From positions 2,108,001 to 2,172,000 of the forward strand of contig NZ_CP016594.1 in NCBI RefSeq assembly GCF_001698225.1: 64,000 nt of DNA, written 5' to 3'. Under the pieces are notes generated by a model. That model was not told the DNA's origin, did no database searches, and saw only the letters and a program-made list of their open reading frames with translations. Both the position numbers and the translations under genes were made by a program. The DNA comes from Gordonia terrae (lineage in GTDB: Bacteria; Actinomycetota; Actinomycetes; Mycobacteriales; Mycobacteriaceae). Shown piece by piece: positions 53,254 through 63,300 of the stretch (its first letter is position 1; each line of letters begins with the position of its first letter).

Positions 53254-54582
53254 TCAGCCGGCGCGCCGACGCGTGGCCGGCGTCGAGACCGTCTGTTCGA
53301 CGATGTCGGCCGCCGACCGTATGGCCTCGGCAGGGGGTACGAGCCGGTCGCGGAGATGGGCGGATCGCCCACGCGTGTCCGCGTCCAGGATTCGGTCGAG
53401 TGTCCGGGTCAGCGACTCCGCGGTCACTCGCGCCATCGGCAACGTGGCGCCCACCCGCGCGCTGCTCAGGGCCCGTCCCCAGATCGGCTGATCGGCTCCG
53501 ACCCAGGTGACCAGGGTGGGCAGTCCGGCGCGCAGGCCCGCCGCCACCGACCCGGCGCCGCCGTGATGGACCGCGGCACGGCACCGCGGCAGTACGGCGT
53601 CGTGATCGACGTGCCCGACCACGCGCACGGCGTCCCCGGATATCGATGCGTCCGAGACGGATTCGCTCGACATGAAACCGCTCCAACCGCCCGACACCAG
53701 CAACCTGATCCCGAGCCGCCGCGCCGCGGTTCGGAATGCGTCGGCCAGGCCGTCGGGGTCGGCCGGCAACATGCTGCCGAAGCCGACGTACACCGGGGCG
53801 TCGCCGGCGTCGAGCCAGTCGGCGAGGCTTCCCGGTCCCGACTCGTCATCGAGTCCGGCATCACCCACCCCGGCTCGTTGCGGTGCGGCGAGAGTGAAGA
53901 ATCCGACCAGCGGCCGACGCCGGCCCCACTGCGTCGTGAGGCTCTCGAAGAGGGCCGGATCATAGGCCTGGATCTCGGGAACCCCGGTGCGGGAGATGAG
54001 TTCGGCGTAGGGGCGGGCCAGGGGGGACAACCCCAGGTCGGATCGCAGGGTGTTCTCGGCCGAGCGGGTGGCGAGCCAGAGGGCTCGCTCGGCGACCCGC
54101 CAGCTCAGGTCATTGATCGCCGCCGGCGCATCGATGCCGAGGTGGGCGAGCAGGGACACCGAGCCGTTGCGTCGAATGGGGCAGTAGTGCAGCGGGATGT
54201 GGGGGATCCCGAGGACCGCCGAGACATTGTGGGCGCGTTCCTGACCCGCGCTGCTCGCGACGAGCGCATCCGCCCCGTCGGCGAGTTCGAGCAGGCGTTG
54301 CTGCATCACTCGGCCGCCGCGCACCGACATGGCCGACACCGCGCGCAACCGGGTGCGCGGGTTCTTGGACCGCATGTCCTCGCGTACCAGATCCGAGGCC
54401 AGCAGGTCGCGCGTGCTCGCACCGTAGGCCTCGGTGGGAATGCCTGCGCCGCTGCCGAATCCGACCAGATCGGGTGGCGCGGCGAGGGTCACCCCGTGGC
54501 CGCGTCCCAGGAGTTCGGCGGCGAGGGCGACGGCCGGCTGGACATCGCCGCGGCTGCCGTTGACCGCGATCACGAACCTCAA
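53254..54582 (-). CDS. GT1-type glycosyltransferase (UGT/GtfA-like)
   Basis: 442-residue GT-B glycosyltransferase of the family including mycobacterial glycopeptidolipid and phenolic glycolipid enzymes. The N-terminal NGSRGDVQP (8-16), GFGSM at 267-271, HHGGAG at 339-344 and DQPIWG at 364-369 are the nucleotide-sugar signatures. The start is TTG at 54580-54582, giving MRFVIAVNG, with GAGGGG upstream. It is divergent from the GT-acyltransferase operon and convergent with the GT2 gene. Homology suggests transfer of a deoxyhexose or hexose to a lipid acceptor; the sugar is not known. Confidence 0.92.
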   Translation of the reverse strand: MRFVIAVNGSRGDVQPAVALAAELLGRGHGVTLAAPPDLVGFGSGAGIPTEAYGASTRDLLASDLVREDMRSKNPRTRLRAVSAMSVRGGRVMQQRLLELADGADALVASSAGQERAHNVSAVLGIPHIPLHYCPIRRNGSVSLLAHLGIDAPAAINDLSWRVAERALWLATRSAENTLRSDLGLSPLARPYAELISRTGVPEIQAYDPALFESLTTQWGRRRPLVGFFTLAAPQRAGVGDAGLDDESGPGSLADWLDAGDAPVYVGFGSMLPADPDGLADAFRTAARRLGIRLLVSGGWSGFMSSESVSDASISGDAVRVVGHVDHDAVLPRCRAAVHHGGAGSVAAGLRAGLPTLVTWVGADQPIWGRALSSARVGATLPMARVTAESLTRTLDRILDADTRGRSAHLRDRLVPPAEAIRSAADIVEQTVSTPATRRRAG

Positions 54583-54616
54583 CGTCGAACCCCTCGCGTG
54601 TCGGTGTGGTCGGATG

Positions 54617-54646
54617 GGCGACCGATTCTAAACACGACCGGTCGCC
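54617..54646. promoter_or_regulatory. Inverted repeat in divergent glycosyltransferase promoter region
   Basis: GGCGACCG at 54617-54624 and CGGTCGCC at 54639-54646 form an 8-bp perfect inverted repeat with a 14-base, AT-rich spacer (ATTCTAAACACGAC). It lies in the 104-bp gap between divergent glycosyltransferase genes, so it may be an operator or part of overlapping promoters. No regulator gene is adjacent. Confidence 0.45.
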
Positions 54647-54686
54647 GCGGCGCGCGGCCCGAGACGCGGATCACCGGGACGGTGTC

Positions 54687-56072
54687 ATGAGGATCTCGTT
54701 CGTCATCAACGGAACCCGCGGGGACGTCCAACCGGCATCGGTGCTGGCGAGGGCGCTCGCACTCCGTGGCCACGATGTGCGTCTCGCGGTGCCGCCCAAC
54801 ATGGTCCGGTCCGCCCGGACCTGGGCGGACGGCGCCGTGCGGCCGGAGGTCGTGCCGCTCGGCCAGGACACGCGTGCCCACCTCGAGATGGTGGCACGGG
54901 CCCGCGCTCAGGCTGGGCGTCACCCGCTGCGACGTCTGCGCGTCCTGCTGTCGCTGCGAAACGCCGGATGGGACCACCTCGTCACCGACATGGCAGCGGT
55001 CGTCGACGGAGCGGACGTCATCGTGACCGGGTTGATCACCGAGCAGCCCGCGCTCGCCTTCGCCGAATCGGCCGGTGTCCCGTTGGTGTCGATCCACCAC
55101 GCCCCCGTACGCCGCAACCACCGGGTCGGCCCTGTTCCCGGCCGGCTTCCGGGCGGCCCCCGTGCCGTCCGCGCGCAATGGGTCGCCTACGACGCCGTTT
55201 TCGGGCTGCTCACCAGGCGACGGGAGCGTCGCCTCCGCGCCGCACTGGGTTCGACCGGGACGTCAGAGCCCTACTCCGCTCGACTGCGGGCGGCGGCGGG
55301 TCGGGAGTTGCAGGCCTACGACCCGTTGTTCGGAGTGCCCGACGACCGGTCCGGACCGCACGATCGGTTGTGGGTCGCCGACTCGACGGCTCGCCCGCGA
55401 CCGACGGTGGGGTTTCTCGGGTTGCCCGTGGACTGTCCGGTCACCGGCTCCGACGCACTCGCGTCCTGGCTCGACGCCGGCGACGCCCCGGTCTACGTGG
55501 GTTTCGGCAGCATGCCGTTGCGGGGAGAGGAGAGCATCCTGCGCGCCGTCGCAGAGCTCGGCCGCCGGCTCGGTCGTCGGGTTCTGGTCTGTGCCGGCTG
55601 GTCCGAACTGGGCGCCGAGGTGCGCAGCGGTGTGGAGTCCGACGCGGTGCGGGTCGAGACCCAGGTCGACCACCGCACGGTCTTCGGCCGGTGCGCGGTC
55701 GTGGTCCACCACGGGGGCGCCGGGACCACCGCGGCCGTGCTGCGCGCCGGCCGGCCGTCGGTGATCTGCTGGTACGGCGCGGATCAGCCGTTCTGGGGTG
55801 CCGAACTCGAACGGCTGGGTGTCGGCGTGTCGATGCCGATGGCCCGTGTGGGACGTGACCTGGACGTGGATCGGCTGTGCGATGCCGTCGCGGCGATGCT
55901 CGACCCCGCGGTCGCCGATCGGGCCGCGCGACTGACGACGGTCCTGGTGAGCGAGGACGCGGCGCTGGTGGACGCCGTGCACGCGGTCGAGAGTTCGGTG
56001 ACAAGCTCATGCACGAGGGAACCGTGTTCGCGGGGACCGCAGACGCGTAGCGGAACGAAGGTGGACGTATGA
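54687..56072 (+). CDS. GT1-type glycosyltransferase, first gene of GT/acyltransferase operon
   Basis: 461-residue GT-B glycosyltransferase similar to the 53254 gene. NGTRGDVQP opens it (8-16); VYVGFGSM, VVHHGGAGTTAAVLRAG and GADQPFWG follow. The first domain differs in the acceptor region (HHAPVRRNHRVGPVPG), so the lipid acceptor is likely different. A Cys/Ser/Arg tail (SSCTREPCSRGPQTRSG) ends it. The ATG at 54687 matches the conserved start; the stop overlaps the next ATG (ATGA at 56069-56072). Confidence 0.92.
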   Translation: MRISFVINGTRGDVQPASVLARALALRGHDVRLAVPPNMVRSARTWADGAVRPEVVPLGQDTRAHLEMVARARAQAGRHPLRRLRVLLSLRNAGWDHLVTDMAAVVDGADVIVTGLITEQPALAFAESAGVPLVSIHHAPVRRNHRVGPVPGRLPGGPRAVRAQWVAYDAVFGLLTRRRERRLRAALGSTGTSEPYSARLRAAAGRELQAYDPLFGVPDDRSGPHDRLWVADSTARPRPTVGFLGLPVDCPVTGSDALASWLDAGDAPVYVGFGSMPLRGEESILRAVAELGRRLGRRVLVCAGWSELGAEVRSGVESDAVRVETQVDHRTVFGRCAVVVHHGGAGTTAAVLRAGRPSVICWYGADQPFWGAELERLGVGVSMPMARVGRDLDVDRLCDAVAAMLDPAVADRAARLTTVLVSEDAALVDAVHAVESSVTSSCTREPCSRGPQTRSGTKVDV

Positions 56073-57547
56073 CGACGATGCAGTCGCACGCGGGAGGACG
56101 ACCCGAGGGCGAGCGGGCGGCCGGGGCAGAGCGGGGCGTGCGTGGCCTCGCGACACGCGTACGCGCCGAGGGGTCGGCGATCCGGGGCGACCGGCTGACC
56201 TCGGAAGACGCCCCGTTCTGGTTCGTCACACCGGCACTCGGCTGGTCGGTCGTGCTCCAGCTGGTCTGGGTGTTCGACGAGGAGGTCTCGATCGAGGCAC
56301 TCACCGCGATGAACGCGGCACTGGCGCGCGGTCGGCTGAACCGCATGCTCGTCGTGCCGGATGTCCGCGGGGCGCGTCCGCGCTGGGTCGACGCGCCCGA
56401 CGCACCCGGACTGGCAGCCGACAGCCAGCCGGTGTCGGAGACGGAGATCGACGAGTGGGCGACCGCCGAGATGTCCGCTGTTCCTCTCGATGCCGAAGGT
56501 GGGCGGTGCTGGCGATTGCGGTCGGTCCCCACCGCGGACGGCGGCACCGTGGTCTCCCTGTGCGCCCTGCACGTGGTCACCGACGGTCGTGGCATGCTCG
56601 CGGCCGCAACCGAGGCCGCCGAGGCCTCGGCGGTGCCGCTCGACCCCGCGTCCGGTCCCGGGGCCGCGGCGGCCGACGAGCCGACCCTCCCGTCGGTGTC
56701 GTGGCGTCGCCGGCGGGCCGGCGATGTCGTGGATGCCGGGTCGCAGGTCGTGGCGGTCGTCGCCGGACTCGCCCGGGCGGCACTCGAACAGCGCAAGGCC
56801 GGCGGCCCCGAACCCGACCCGCGCCCGGCCCGGCCCCCGATCGCCGAACGGTCGCCCGCCGCCGAGTTCACCTGGGCCACCGCAACCGTGCCGGCGGCGG
56901 ACTTCGACCGGGTCGCCGCCGAACACGACGGCACCGCCAACACCCTGTTCATCGCCGTGGTCAGCGGCCTGTTGCGCTCGAGTGGCCATGCACCGCTGCC
57001 GAATCCGATCAAGGTCGGGGTTCCGGTGGACCGTCGCGAGAGCGAGGCGGACACCAGGTCCAATCCGATCGCGGGCGTGTCGGTGTACCTGACCGACGAG
57101 CCGGTCGCCGGCGGCGACCTCGGCGGCATCAGGTCCGCGTGCAAGGCGGCCTTCGTCCGCCTGTCCGAGGGCCGGCGGGCCCCGCACATCCATCTGCGAC
57201 CGCTGGCCTGGTTCCTGCCGCCGGCCGTGATCGTCAAGATCGTCAGCGCCGGCAACGGGATTCCCGACGCGGTGATCTCCAACCTCGGTGACGTGCCGCC
57301 CGCGGCGACGGTGCTGGGGGGCAGGCCGGCGCGCAAGATCGCCTTCCGCGGAATGGCGCAGGGCGTCGACGCCTCGGCGGGACAGCGATTCGGCGACGGG
57401 GTCCAGTCGTGGCTCGTCCGCACGCGGGACCAGGTGACCTTCACCGTGCTGGGCTGCGACGAGACCAGTTTCTCCTCCGACGCCGTCGTCGCGGACCTGC
57501 TCGACCGTGAACTGACGGCGTGGGGGCTGCCCCACGAGATCTGGTGA
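56069..57547 (+). CDS. Acyltransferase-superfamily protein (WS/DGAT-like, HxxxDG)
   Basis: 492-residue protein of the condensation/wax-ester-synthase-like superfamily. The HxxxDG loop is LHVVTDGRG with H168, D172 and G173. A C-terminal SNLGDVPP segment (ISNLGDVPPAATVLGG) recalls the SN-x-PGP region of WS/DGAT enzymes. Residues 180-265 form a Pro/Ala/Arg-rich insertion. It belongs to a different subgroup from the PapA proteins at 45-50 kb. The ATG overlaps the glycosyltransferase stop. I infer acylation of the sugar added by the neighbouring glycosyltransferase, but a structural role without catalysis is possible. Confidence 0.82.
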   Translation: MTTMQSHAGGRPEGERAAGAERGVRGLATRVRAEGSAIRGDRLTSEDAPFWFVTPALGWSVVLQLVWVFDEEVSIEALTAMNAALARGRLNRMLVVPDVRGARPRWVDAPDAPGLAADSQPVSETEIDEWATAEMSAVPLDAEGGRCWRLRSVPTADGGTVVSLCALHVVTDGRGMLAAATEAAEASAVPLDPASGPGAAAADEPTLPSVSWRRRRAGDVVDAGSQVVAVVAGLARAALEQRKAGGPEPDPRPARPPIAERSPAAEFTWATATVPAADFDRVAAEHDGTANTLFIAVVSGLLRSSGHAPLPNPIKVGVPVDRRESEADTRSNPIAGVSVYLTDEPVAGGDLGGIRSACKAAFVRLSEGRRAPHIHLRPLAWFLPPAVIVKIVSAGNGIPDAVISNLGDVPPAATVLGGRPARKIAFRGMAQGVDASAGQRFGDGVQSWLVRTRDQVTFTVLGCDETSFSSDAVVADLLDRELTAWGLPHEIW

Positions 57548-57579
57548 CCCATCGAACCCGGTGATACCGAGGAGAACAC

Positions 57580-58953
57580 ATGACTGCAACGGTGACCGAC
57601 ATCCCACCCGCCCAGGTGCTTCGCGTGACGGGCCCCGACGAGTCCTATCTGCTCGTGGCGGAACTGTTCGGGATGGGTGCCCCGATCCAGATCACGTGGG
57701 TCTTCGACGACGATCCGGGGGATGAGGCGATCGACTCGCTGCGGGCCGGCCTCGCGGCCGGACCGCTGCACCGTGCCGTGTCCCGTCGTCGGGTCCCGTT
57801 CGCCCGCCACCGCTGGGTTCGGTCGCCGCATCCGGCGCAGGCCGGGCGGGTGGCGGTCGTCGACGCCGACAGGGTCGGGGAATGGGCCGATTCGGTGCTC
57901 CGCGCGAGTCGTCTCGATCCCGTGCACGGGTCCGGATGGCAGCTCGACTCGGCGCGGATCACCGGCGGCGGCCGTGCGGTGTCGTTGCTCGCCTCCCACA
58001 TGATCACCGACGGCCACGGTCTGTACCGGCTGGTGGCCGACGCGGCGGCAGGGCGGACCGCGAGCCTTCCCACGACCGGCAGCGGACGCTCCTGGGACGC
58101 CGTGCGCGCCGATGCCGCCGACGCCGCGCTGTCGATACGGGCCGCCGCGCGATCCGTGGGGATTCTGCTCCGCGAGGCCCGGGCGGCGCGGTCTGCCCGC
58201 TCCGGCGACGACCAGGCCGATCCGCGGTCCGCACGAACAACCCCGAGGCGGGTCCCACCAGGGTCCGACCCGGACACGACGCTGGCGACAGTCGACGTCT
58301 CGGCGACCGAGTGGGCCGCGCGCGCCGCGGAACACGGCGGCACCGGAAACTCGTTGTTCACTGCGCTCCTGGCCGGGATCGTGCACCGTTCGGGTCGTCC
58401 GCTCGACGGCCCGATGACGGTGTGCATCGCGGTCAGCACGAGAGACGGCGACGACGACCACCGCGCCAACGCATCGGGCGGGGTGTGGGTCCGGATCGCC
58501 GATCCCGTCGAACCGGGCTCCGACCTCACCACCATCCGGTCGTCGAGCAAGCGGGCCTTCGTCGAGTACGCCGAGTCCGGTGGCGATCAGGCAGCCGACA
58601 ACCTCCAGCCGATCGTTCGCATGTTGCCGCGGCGACTCATCGGCCGGCTGATGCGCGCGATCCCGGGACCCGACACGACCGTGTCGAACCTGGGGACGAC
58701 CCCGGAGTCGGCGTTGCGCATCGGCGGCCGCACCGCGTCCCGGTTCGCCATCCGAGCGGTCATGCAGGGCATGCCCGCGCAGGAGCGGCGGGTACGCGGT
58801 CCGGCGATCGCCGCCTGGGCGGTCACCTACGGCGACACGGTCACCCTCACCTTCTTCGGCATCGACCCCGACCACTTCGGCGACGCCGGGCGGTTGCGCA
58901 CCCTGATCGCCGACGAGCTGACCGCCTGGCGGGTCGGGCACCGGTTCTGGTGA
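57580..58953 (+). CDS. Acyltransferase-superfamily protein (WS/DGAT-like, HxxxDG)
   Basis: 457-residue paralogue of the preceding gene. Both share the start region (VFDxDP/E...), an HxxxDG loop (SHMITDGHG; H140, D144, G145), a variable Ala/Arg-rich insertion after it, the VSNLGTTPE motif and similar ends (ELTAWRVGHRFW here, ELTAWGLPHEIW before). So a tandem duplication followed by divergence is evident. The ATG at 57580 is 32 bp after its neighbour and has a GAGGAG site. Its stop overlaps the GTG of the next glycosyltransferase (GTGA). Confidence 0.83.
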   Translation: MTATVTDIPPAQVLRVTGPDESYLLVAELFGMGAPIQITWVFDDDPGDEAIDSLRAGLAAGPLHRAVSRRRVPFARHRWVRSPHPAQAGRVAVVDADRVGEWADSVLRASRLDPVHGSGWQLDSARITGGGRAVSLLASHMITDGHGLYRLVADAAAGRTASLPTTGSGRSWDAVRADAADAALSIRAAARSVGILLREARAARSARSGDDQADPRSARTTPRRVPPGSDPDTTLATVDVSATEWAARAAEHGGTGNSLFTALLAGIVHRSGRPLDGPMTVCIAVSTRDGDDDHRANASGGVWVRIADPVEPGSDLTTIRSSSKRAFVEYAESGGDQAADNLQPIVRMLPRRLIGRLMRAIPGPDTTVSNLGTTPESALRIGGRTASRFAIRAVMQGMPAQERRVRGPAIAAWAVTYGDTVTLTFFGIDPDHFGDAGRLRTLIADELTAWRVGHRFW

Positions 58954-60248
58954 CGGCGCACCACATCTCGATCGTCCTGTACGGCAGTCGGGGCGACATC
59001 CAGCCGGGGGTCTGTCTGGCCCTCGAACTGCAGGCGCGCGGCCATCGCGTCAGCGTCCTCGTCCCGCCGAACCTCTCCGGCCTCGCGCGGGCCACCGGGG
59101 TCGGGGACGTCCACGAGATCGGCCTCGACTCCGATGCGGCATGGTCGTCGGATGGCGCGCGGTCGGCGCGCTCGAGTCGTAACCCGCTGGCGCGGATCGC
59201 ATTCGCGCTGCGCACCGTCCGAGGCGGATTCGACGCCCTCGACGCCGACCTCGAGCGTCTGTTCGTCCCGGAGTCGGCGCCGCTGCACGGCACCGGTCTC
59301 CTCGTCGCCGCGCCACTGTGCCAGGACCGCGTGATCGCTGTGGCCGAACACCTGGGCGTCCCGCTGACCGTGCTGCGATACGGCCCGATGTCGGAGAATG
59401 GACTCATCGGTGCCGTGCCCGGCCTCACCGAACGATGGTCACCGGCCGCCAAGCGCCGGTCCTGGCGCGTCGCCGACCGGCTGACCTGGGCCGCGACCGG
59501 TTGGAACGAGAACCGCTTCCGGCGCCGGATCGGACTCCGCCCGAGCCGAGGGCCGCTGCCGTGGCGTCTGGTCGCCGACCGAACCCCGCAGATCCAGGCC
59601 TACGACGCGGAGATGGTGCCGGGTCTCGCCGCCGAGTGGGACGACCGCAGACCCCTTGTCGGTTTCTTCGACCTCCCGGCGTCGAGCCGGCCCGGCATCG
59701 CCGAGATCGGCGCGGACACAACCGAACTCGCCGAGTGGCTGGACGCCGGCGAGCCGCCGCTGTTCCTCACCTTCGGCAGCATGCCGATCCTCGACCCGCA
59801 CACGCTGGTCGCACGCTGGCGTACCGCTGCGCGTGCGCACGGGGTGCGGTGCCTCATCGCCATGGGAGAAGCGACCGGCATCGACCCCGACGACCCCGAT
59901 GTCTTCCACACCGCCGGCGTCGACCACGCGTCGGTGCTACCGCGGTGTGTCGCCGCGGTCCATCACGGCGGCGCCGGGACCACCGCGGCCGGCCTGCGGG
60001 CCGGACTCCCGACCCTCGTCTGCGCGGTCACCGCCGATCAGCCCTTCTGGGGCGAGCGGGTCCGGGCGCTCGGTGTGGGGGCGACCGTCCGGCTGTCGAC
60101 GTTCACCGACGAGGATGCACACGCGGGCCTGCGAACCGTACTCGCCGCCGAGACCCGTTCGGCGGCCGCTGCATTCGCGCGAAGGATGACGTCCCCGGAC
60201 AAGTCCGTCGCCGCCGCGGCCGACATCTGCGAATCCCGGCTGAGATGA
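58950..60248 (+). CDS. GT1-type glycosyltransferase, last gene of operon
   Basis: 432-residue GT-B glycosyltransferase. GSRGDIQP at 12-19 opens the acceptor domain; TFGSM, VHHGGAGTTAAGLRAG and TADQPFWG are the donor-domain motifs. Together with the 53254 and 54687 genes it gives three GT1 enzymes with distinct acceptor domains, enough for a short oligosaccharide. The GTG at 58950 overlaps the acyltransferase stop. A strong stem-loop follows at 60260-60297 and ends the locus. Confidence 0.92.
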   Translation: MTAHHISIVLYGSRGDIQPGVCLALELQARGHRVSVLVPPNLSGLARATGVGDVHEIGLDSDAAWSSDGARSARSSRNPLARIAFALRTVRGGFDALDADLERLFVPESAPLHGTGLLVAAPLCQDRVIAVAEHLGVPLTVLRYGPMSENGLIGAVPGLTERWSPAAKRRSWRVADRLTWAATGWNENRFRRRIGLRPSRGPLPWRLVADRTPQIQAYDAEMVPGLAAEWDDRRPLVGFFDLPASSRPGIAEIGADTTELAEWLDAGEPPLFLTFGSMPILDPHTLVARWRTAARAHGVRCLIAMGEATGIDPDDPDVFHTAGVDHASVLPRCVAAVHHGGAGTTAAGLRAGLPTLVCAVTADQPFWGERVRALGVGATVRLSTFTDEDAHAGLRTVLAAETRSAAAAFARRMTSPDKSVAAAADICESRLR

Positions 60249-60259
60249 CGGCACCGACG

Positions 60260-60297
60260 ACCGCGGCCACCAACCCCGAAGGGCTGGTGGCCGCGGT
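60260..60297. terminator. Strong stem-loop between glycolipid locus and kgd
   Basis: ACCGCGGCCACCA at 60260-60272 pairs with TGGTGGCCGCGGT at 60285-60297: a 13-bp perfect stem with a 12-base loop. It stands between two convergent stops (60248 and 60310), a good site for a bidirectional terminator. Confidence 0.65.
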
Positions 60298-60309
60298 GCG
60301 ACGGTCGTC

Positions 60310-63300
60310 CTACTCGCCGAACGCCTCGTCGAGGATCTCCTGCTGCTCGACCGCGTGGACCTTGCTCGATCCCGAGGACGGCGCGGACATCGCACGGCGC
60401 GACACCCGGCGCAGTCCGCCGAGCACGTCCGGCAGCACCTCGGGCAACCAGAGGCCGAGGAACGGCCACGGGCCCTGGTTGGCGGGTTCTTCCTGAACCC
60501 AACGGAATTCGCTCGCGTTACCGTACTGCTCGAGCGTCTTGCGGAGCCGGCGGTGCGGAACCGGGTAGAGCTGCTCGATGCGCACGACGGCGATGTCCTC
60601 GCGCTTCTCCTTGTCGCGGCGGGCGGCCAGCTCGTAGTAGAGCTTGCCGCTCACCAGCAGGACGCGCTTGACCTTGCTGCGGTCGGCGCTCGAGTCATTC
60701 GACCCGCTCGCTCCGCTCCCGGCGTCGGCCTTCTCGAAGTGCGGGTCGTCGATCACCGAGCGGAACTTGTCGTCGGTGAAGTCCTCGACCGGGCTCACCG
60801 CGGCCTTGTTGCGCAGCATCGACTTCGGGGTGAAGACGATCAGCGGGCGGCTGATGCCGTCGAGGACGTGGCGGCGCAACAGGTGGAAGTAGCTCGCCGG
60901 CGTCGACGGCAGGGCCACCGTCATCGAACCCTCGGCACACAGCTGCAGGAAGCGCTCGATGCGGCCCGAGGTGTGGTCGGGTCCCTGCCCCTCGTGACCG
61001 TGCGGCAGCAGCAGCACGACGTCGGAGAGCTGGCCCCACTTGGCCTCACCCGACGAGATGAACTCGTCGATGATGGACTGCGCGCCGTTGACGAAGTCGC
61101 CGAACTGCGCTTCCCAGACCACGAGCGCGTCCGGGTTGCCGACCGAGTAGCCGTATTCGAAGCCGACGACCGCGAACTCCGAGAGCGGGGAGTCGTAGAC
61201 CATGAACCGGCCGCCGTTGCTCTCCTCGTCGGCGGGCTGCAGATGGTTGAGCGGGGTGTACTCCGAGCCGGAGCTGCGGTCGATGAGCACCGAGTGACGC
61301 TGGGTGAAGGTACCGCGACGCGAATCCTGGCCGGACAGACGCACTGTGCGCCCCTCCATGACCAGCGACCCGAACGCCAGCAACTCGGCGAACGCCCAAT
61401 CGATGTTGCCCTTGCGTGCGGCCTCGGCACGACGCTCCAGGACCGGCTTCACGCGGGGGTGCGGGGTGAAGCCGTCGGGCACGTTGACGAAGGCGTCGCC
61501 GATCAGCTCGAGCGTCGTGCTGTCGACCGCGGTCACCAGCTTCGTCGGCAGTGTCTGGTCGGACTCGACGGACGGCGACGGCTCGACGCTGAACTTCTCG
61601 AGTTCCTTGACCTCGTTGAAGACGCGCTCGAGCTGACCCTGGTAGTCGCGCAGCGCGTCCTCGGCCTCCTTGGTCGAGATGTCACCGCGGCCGATCAGGG
61701 CTTCGGTGTAGCTCTTGCGGACGCCGCGCTTGGTGTCGATCACCTCGTACATCGCCGGCTGCGTCATCGACGGGTCGTCGCCCTCGTTGTGTCCGCGGCG
61801 GCGGAAGCACACGAGGTCGATGACGACGTCCTTGTTGTAGGCCTGGCGGTAGTCCACGGCGAGCTTGGCGGCCCAGACACAGGCCTCGGGGTCATCGCTG
61901 TTGACGTGGAAGATCGGCGCACCGATCATCTTCGCCACGTCGGTGCAGTATTCGGTCGACCGGGAGTGCTCGGGTGCGGTGGTGAAGCCGACCTGGTTGT
62001 TCACCACGATGTGCACGGTGCCGCCGGTGCGGTAGCCGGGCAGCATCGCCATGTTGAGCGTCTCGGCGACCACGCCCTGACCGGCGAACGCGGCGTCGCC
62101 GTGCAGCATGAGCGGCAGGATCGGGAACCGATCGTCGTCGTCCATGAGGTCCTGCTTGGCGCGCACCAGACCCTCGAGAACCGGGTCGACGGCCTCGAGG
62201 TGGCTCGGGTTGGCCGTGAGCGACACGTTGATCTCGTTGTCGCCGAACATCTGGTAGTACTTGCCCTCGGCACCGAGGTGGTACTTCACGTCGCCCGACC
62301 CGTGCGCCTGCGACGGGTTCAGGTTGCCCTCGAACTCCGTGAAGATCTTCGAGTACGGCTTGCCGACGATGTTGGCGAGCACGTTCAGGCGGCCACGGTG
62401 CGGCATGCCGATGACGACCTCGGAGAGGTTGTGCTCGGCGCTCTGGTCGATCACCGCGTCCATCATCGGGATGACCGACTCGGCGCCCTCGAGCGAGAAG
62501 CGCTTCTGCCCGACGTACTTGGTCTGCAGGAACGTCTCGAACGCCTCGGCGGCGTTGAGCTTGCTCAGGATGTACTTCTGCTCGCCGACCGGCGGCTTGA
62601 CGTGCTTGATCTCGACCCGTTCCTGCAGCCACTTCTGCTGCTCGGGTTCGAGGATGTGGGTGTACTCGACACCGACGTGCCGGCAGTACGCGTCACGCAG
62701 GATCGACAGCACGTCCCGCAGCTTCATCTTCTCCTGGCCGTGGAACCCGCCGACCTTGAAGCTGCGGTCGAGATCCCAGAGGGTCAGGCCGTAGTTCTGG
62801 ATGTCGAGGTCCGGATGGCTGCTGCGTGCGTCGCTGTCCATCATGAGCGGATCGATGTCGGCCATCAGGTGGCCGCGGCTGCGGTAGGCCGCGATCAGCT
62901 CCAGGACCCGGGTGCTCTTGTCGACGAGGCCCGCGGGCAGGTCGCGACGCCAGCGGATCGGCTCGTACGGCACGTGGAACGCGGTGAAGATCTCGTCGTA
63001 GAACGCGTCGTCGATCAGGAGTTCGTGGATCGTGCGCAGGAAGTCGCCCGACTCCGCGCCCTGGATGATCCGGTGATCGTAGGTCGACGTGAGGGTCATG
63101 AGCTTGCCGACGCCGAGCTCGGCGATCTGCTCCTCGCTCGCGCCCTGGAACTCGGCCGGGTACTCCATCGCGCCGGCACCGATGATGGCGCCCTGGCCCT
63201 TCATCAGGCGGGGGACCGAGTGCACGGTGCCGATGGTGCCCGGGTTGGTCAGCGAGATGGTGACCCCGGAGAAGTCGTCGGCGCCGAGCTTGCCGTCACG

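Noticed and set aside
55441..58941. 1166-residue open frame on the - strand
   Set aside because: It runs antisense to three well-supported genes, is Arg/Pro/Gly-rich and has no recognisable domain.
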